NCBI GenBank assembly: GCA_026648125.1
Contig: JAPKGD010000120.1
Span: 1-6,266, forward strand
Length of the DNA: 6,266 nt
Direction: 5' to 3'
Source of the DNA: Bdellovibrionales bacterium
GTDB lineage: Bacteria; Bdellovibrionota; Bdellovibrionia; Bdellovibrionales; UBA1609
This document shows, piece by piece, positions 5,215-6,266 of this stretch; within the stretch, counting starts at the first letter, position 1; each line of letters opens with the position of its first letter. The position numbers and the translations under genes were made by a program. A model generated the notes under the pieces. That model had not been told where the DNA came from. It did no database searches and saw only the letters and a list, made by a program, of their open reading frames with translations.

Positions 5215-6018
5215 TCATACCACAGCCTCTCGGAAGTTTGGTTTAAAAACTTCAGGTGCAGGGGGCCTGTAGCCCAAAGAGCTGTGCGGACGCTTGGTGT
5301 TATAATGCTGCCTCCATCTCTCAATAATAATCTTAGCCTCTAAAAGCGAAAAGAAAATCTCACCGTTCAATAGCTCATAACGCATTTTGCCGTTGAATGA
5401 CTCGCAGAACCCGTTTTCCCAAGGGCTTCCGGGCTGGATAAACAAGGGTTGTACTTCAAGCTTTCTAAGCCAGCCGCGTAGTTTCTTCGCGATAAATTCC
5501 GGACCGTTGTCAGAGCGAATATGTTTGGGCACTCCGTGCTTCAAAAATAAGTCAGCCAGAGCTAAGATTACGTCCTGTGACCTAATCCGTCGAGCCACGA
5601 GCGACAACAGGCATACTCGCGAGTGCTCATCGATCACATTCAGTATTTTAAACGGCCGCCCATCGTGTGTTCGATCCGCAACAAAATCATACGACCAAAC
5701 ATGGTTCGTGTACTCGGGTCTAAGCCGAATGGTCGAGCCGTCCTCGAGCCAGAGCCTTGCTCGCTTGGGCTGCTTTTGCGGTACCTTTAAGTCCTCCTGT
5801 CGCCAGATGGTGAACACTCGATCCTTACCCACGTCCCAACCCTCCATATTGAGCATGCCGGTCACTTGGCGGTAGCCGTACCGACCGAATTCCTTCGCAA
5901 TGTCTACGACTCGCGTTCGAAGTTCATTCTGAAATTCGTTGTCCACAGGCTGATACCTCAACAGTGAACGATGAACTTCGATGACCTTACAGATCCGACG
6001 TTCAGAATAGCCCAGCAC
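5215..6018 (-). CDS. IS3-family transposase OrfB (DDE integrase domain)
   Basis: From GTG 6018 this is 267 residues. It supplies the catalytic domain that cuts and joins the element's ends. Residues 1-80 are the HTH_21-like region with YGYRQVTGMLNMEGWDVGKD. The retroviral-integrase-type core has VWSYDFVADRTHDGRP (Asp 111), HIRSDNGPEF (Asp 170) and SPWENGFCESFNGKMRYELL (Glu 206). The last two are separated by exactly 35 residues, the D(35)E spacing of the family. The end, RPHSSLGYRPPAPEVF, is also typical. The frame is open well upstream of the GTG, through LLSPARRREAVRHVVK and into orfA, so the functional product is most likely an OrfAB fusion made by -1 frameshifting rather than a protein starting at 6018. 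No internal stop or frameshift is seen, so the transposase looks intact. Confidence 0.92.
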   Translation of the reverse strand: MLGYSERRICKVIEVHRSLLRYQPVDNEFQNELRTRVVDIAKEFGRYGYRQVTGMLNMEGWDVGKDRVFTIWRQEDLKVPQKQPKRARLWLEDGSTIRLRPEYTNHVWSYDFVADRTHDGRPFKILNVIDEHSRVCLLSLVARRIRSQDVILALADLFLKHGVPKHIRSDNGPEFIAKKLRGWLRKLEVQPLFIQPGSPWENGFCESFNGKMRYELLNGEIFFSLLEAKIIIERWRQHYNTKRPHSSLGYRPPAPEVFKPNFREAVV

Positions 6019-6059
6019 CTTGACGACGTGCCTTACGGCCTCACGCCGCCTTGCCGGGC

Positions 6060-6266
6060 TTAGAAGTTTCCCTTGGAGACTTCCTTCAAAATTTGATTGT
6101 CGATGGACAAATCGGCCACGATTTTCTTGAGCCGGCTGTTTTCTTGTTCAAGCTCCCGAAGCCTTCGAGCTTGGTCAACGCGCAGACCTCCAAATTCACG
6201 CTTCCAGCGAACCAGCGTCGTAACCGTGACCCCAACCTTCCTGGCAGCCTCCTCTTGCGAGGCACC
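6060..6266 (-). CDS. IS3-family transposase OrfA, 5' end outside window
   Basis: 68 codons and a TAA stop are visible; the start is past the right edge. The sequence runs from GASQEEAARKVGVTVTTLVR (helix-turn-helix, binds the element's ends), through WKREFGG, to a leucine-zipper stretch LRELEQENSRLKKIVADLSI (oligomerisation), and ends ILKEVSKGNF. It overlaps the upstream-extended orfB frame, which lies in the -1 frame. Candidate slip sites are the AAGAAAAT at about 6121-6128 (minus strand) and A-AAC just before the stop. I cannot choose between them. Confidence 0.88.
   Translation of the reverse strand, partial: GASQEEAARKVGVTVTTLVRWKREFGGLRVDQARRLRELEQENSRLKKIVADLSIDNQILKEVSKGNF

Larger units (their letters stand above)
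5171..6266 (-). mobile_element. IS3-family insertion sequence (IS407-group-like), truncated by window edge
   Basis: The element has two overlapping minus-strand frames, orfA and orfB, in the -1 arrangement typical of IS3-family elements, with a complete DDE core. I place its orfB-side end at TGACCGGCC (5171), 44 bases past the orfB stop, because IS3-family ends begin with TG. TGTACC at 5189 is an alternative. The other end lies beyond 6266, so terminal repeats and target duplication cannot be tested. The OrfA ending (KGNF) and OrfB start (LLSPARRREAV) remind me of the IS407 group, whose members usually make 4-bp duplications. The subgroup call is from memory of the family. Confidence 0.85.

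Noticed and set aside
5780..5785. GGTACC inside the transposase gene
   Set aside because: It is a chance hexamer within conserved coding sequence with no repeat arm.
5387..5875. Plus-strand open frame inside the insertion sequence
   Set aside because: It is antisense to the transposase, which carries the complete DDE motif.

Overview
The window is a mosaic of three unequal parts. Bases 1 to about 335 are very GC-rich (about three quarters G+C in the first lines) and carry the 5' part of an unrecognised protein on the minus strand. From about 340 to 5170 the sequence is close to 50% G+C and looks like the ordinary chromosome of a Gram-negative bacterium with small, tightly packed genes. The last 1.1 kb is an IS3-family insertion sequence cut off by the right edge. 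Gene content (DHH phosphoesterase, BFD-type [2Fe-2S] proteins, a single-pass TPR protein, a Sec-exported small protein, and stop-codon-abutting GGTACC repeats) makes me think of the Bdellovibrionota or a neighbouring former deltaproteobacterial group. That is an impression, not a phylogenetic result.

Layout. (1) Minus-strand partial gene, 1-328. (2) An abrupt composition change at about 329-341, where two divergent start codons lie only 13 bases apart. (3) A plus-strand pair: a DHH/DHHA1 phosphoesterase (342-1379) overlapped by a 77-residue BFD-like ferredoxin (1351-1584). (4) A compound inverted-repeat element (1584-1740). (5) A Sec-exported 156-residue protein (1834-2304), convergent with and only 4 bases from a minus-strand protein with a C-terminal BFD-like [2Fe-2S] domain (2309-2743). 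(6) Divergently from that, a membrane-anchored TPR-like protein (2861-3598). (7) A 267-bp element with 37-bp inverted ends (3597-3863) and a 17-bp tandem duplication. (8) A decayed polytopic membrane protein, possibly MBOAT-like, needing two frameshifts (3915-5170). (9) The IS3-family element, whose end appears to abut and truncate the membrane-protein gene.

The genes do not form one obvious pathway. The two BFD-type proteins suggest an iron-sulfur or iron-handling theme, and the DHH protein probably degrades short oligonucleotides or nucleotide signals. The most noteworthy non-coding structure is the family of GGTACCTGCTGGGTTTT-type inverted repeats, which start exactly at the stop codons of two unrelated genes. 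I found no CRISPR array, tRNA, rRNA or recognisable novel defence system. The composition break at the left end may be an assembly chimera and should be excluded before it is interpreted biologically.
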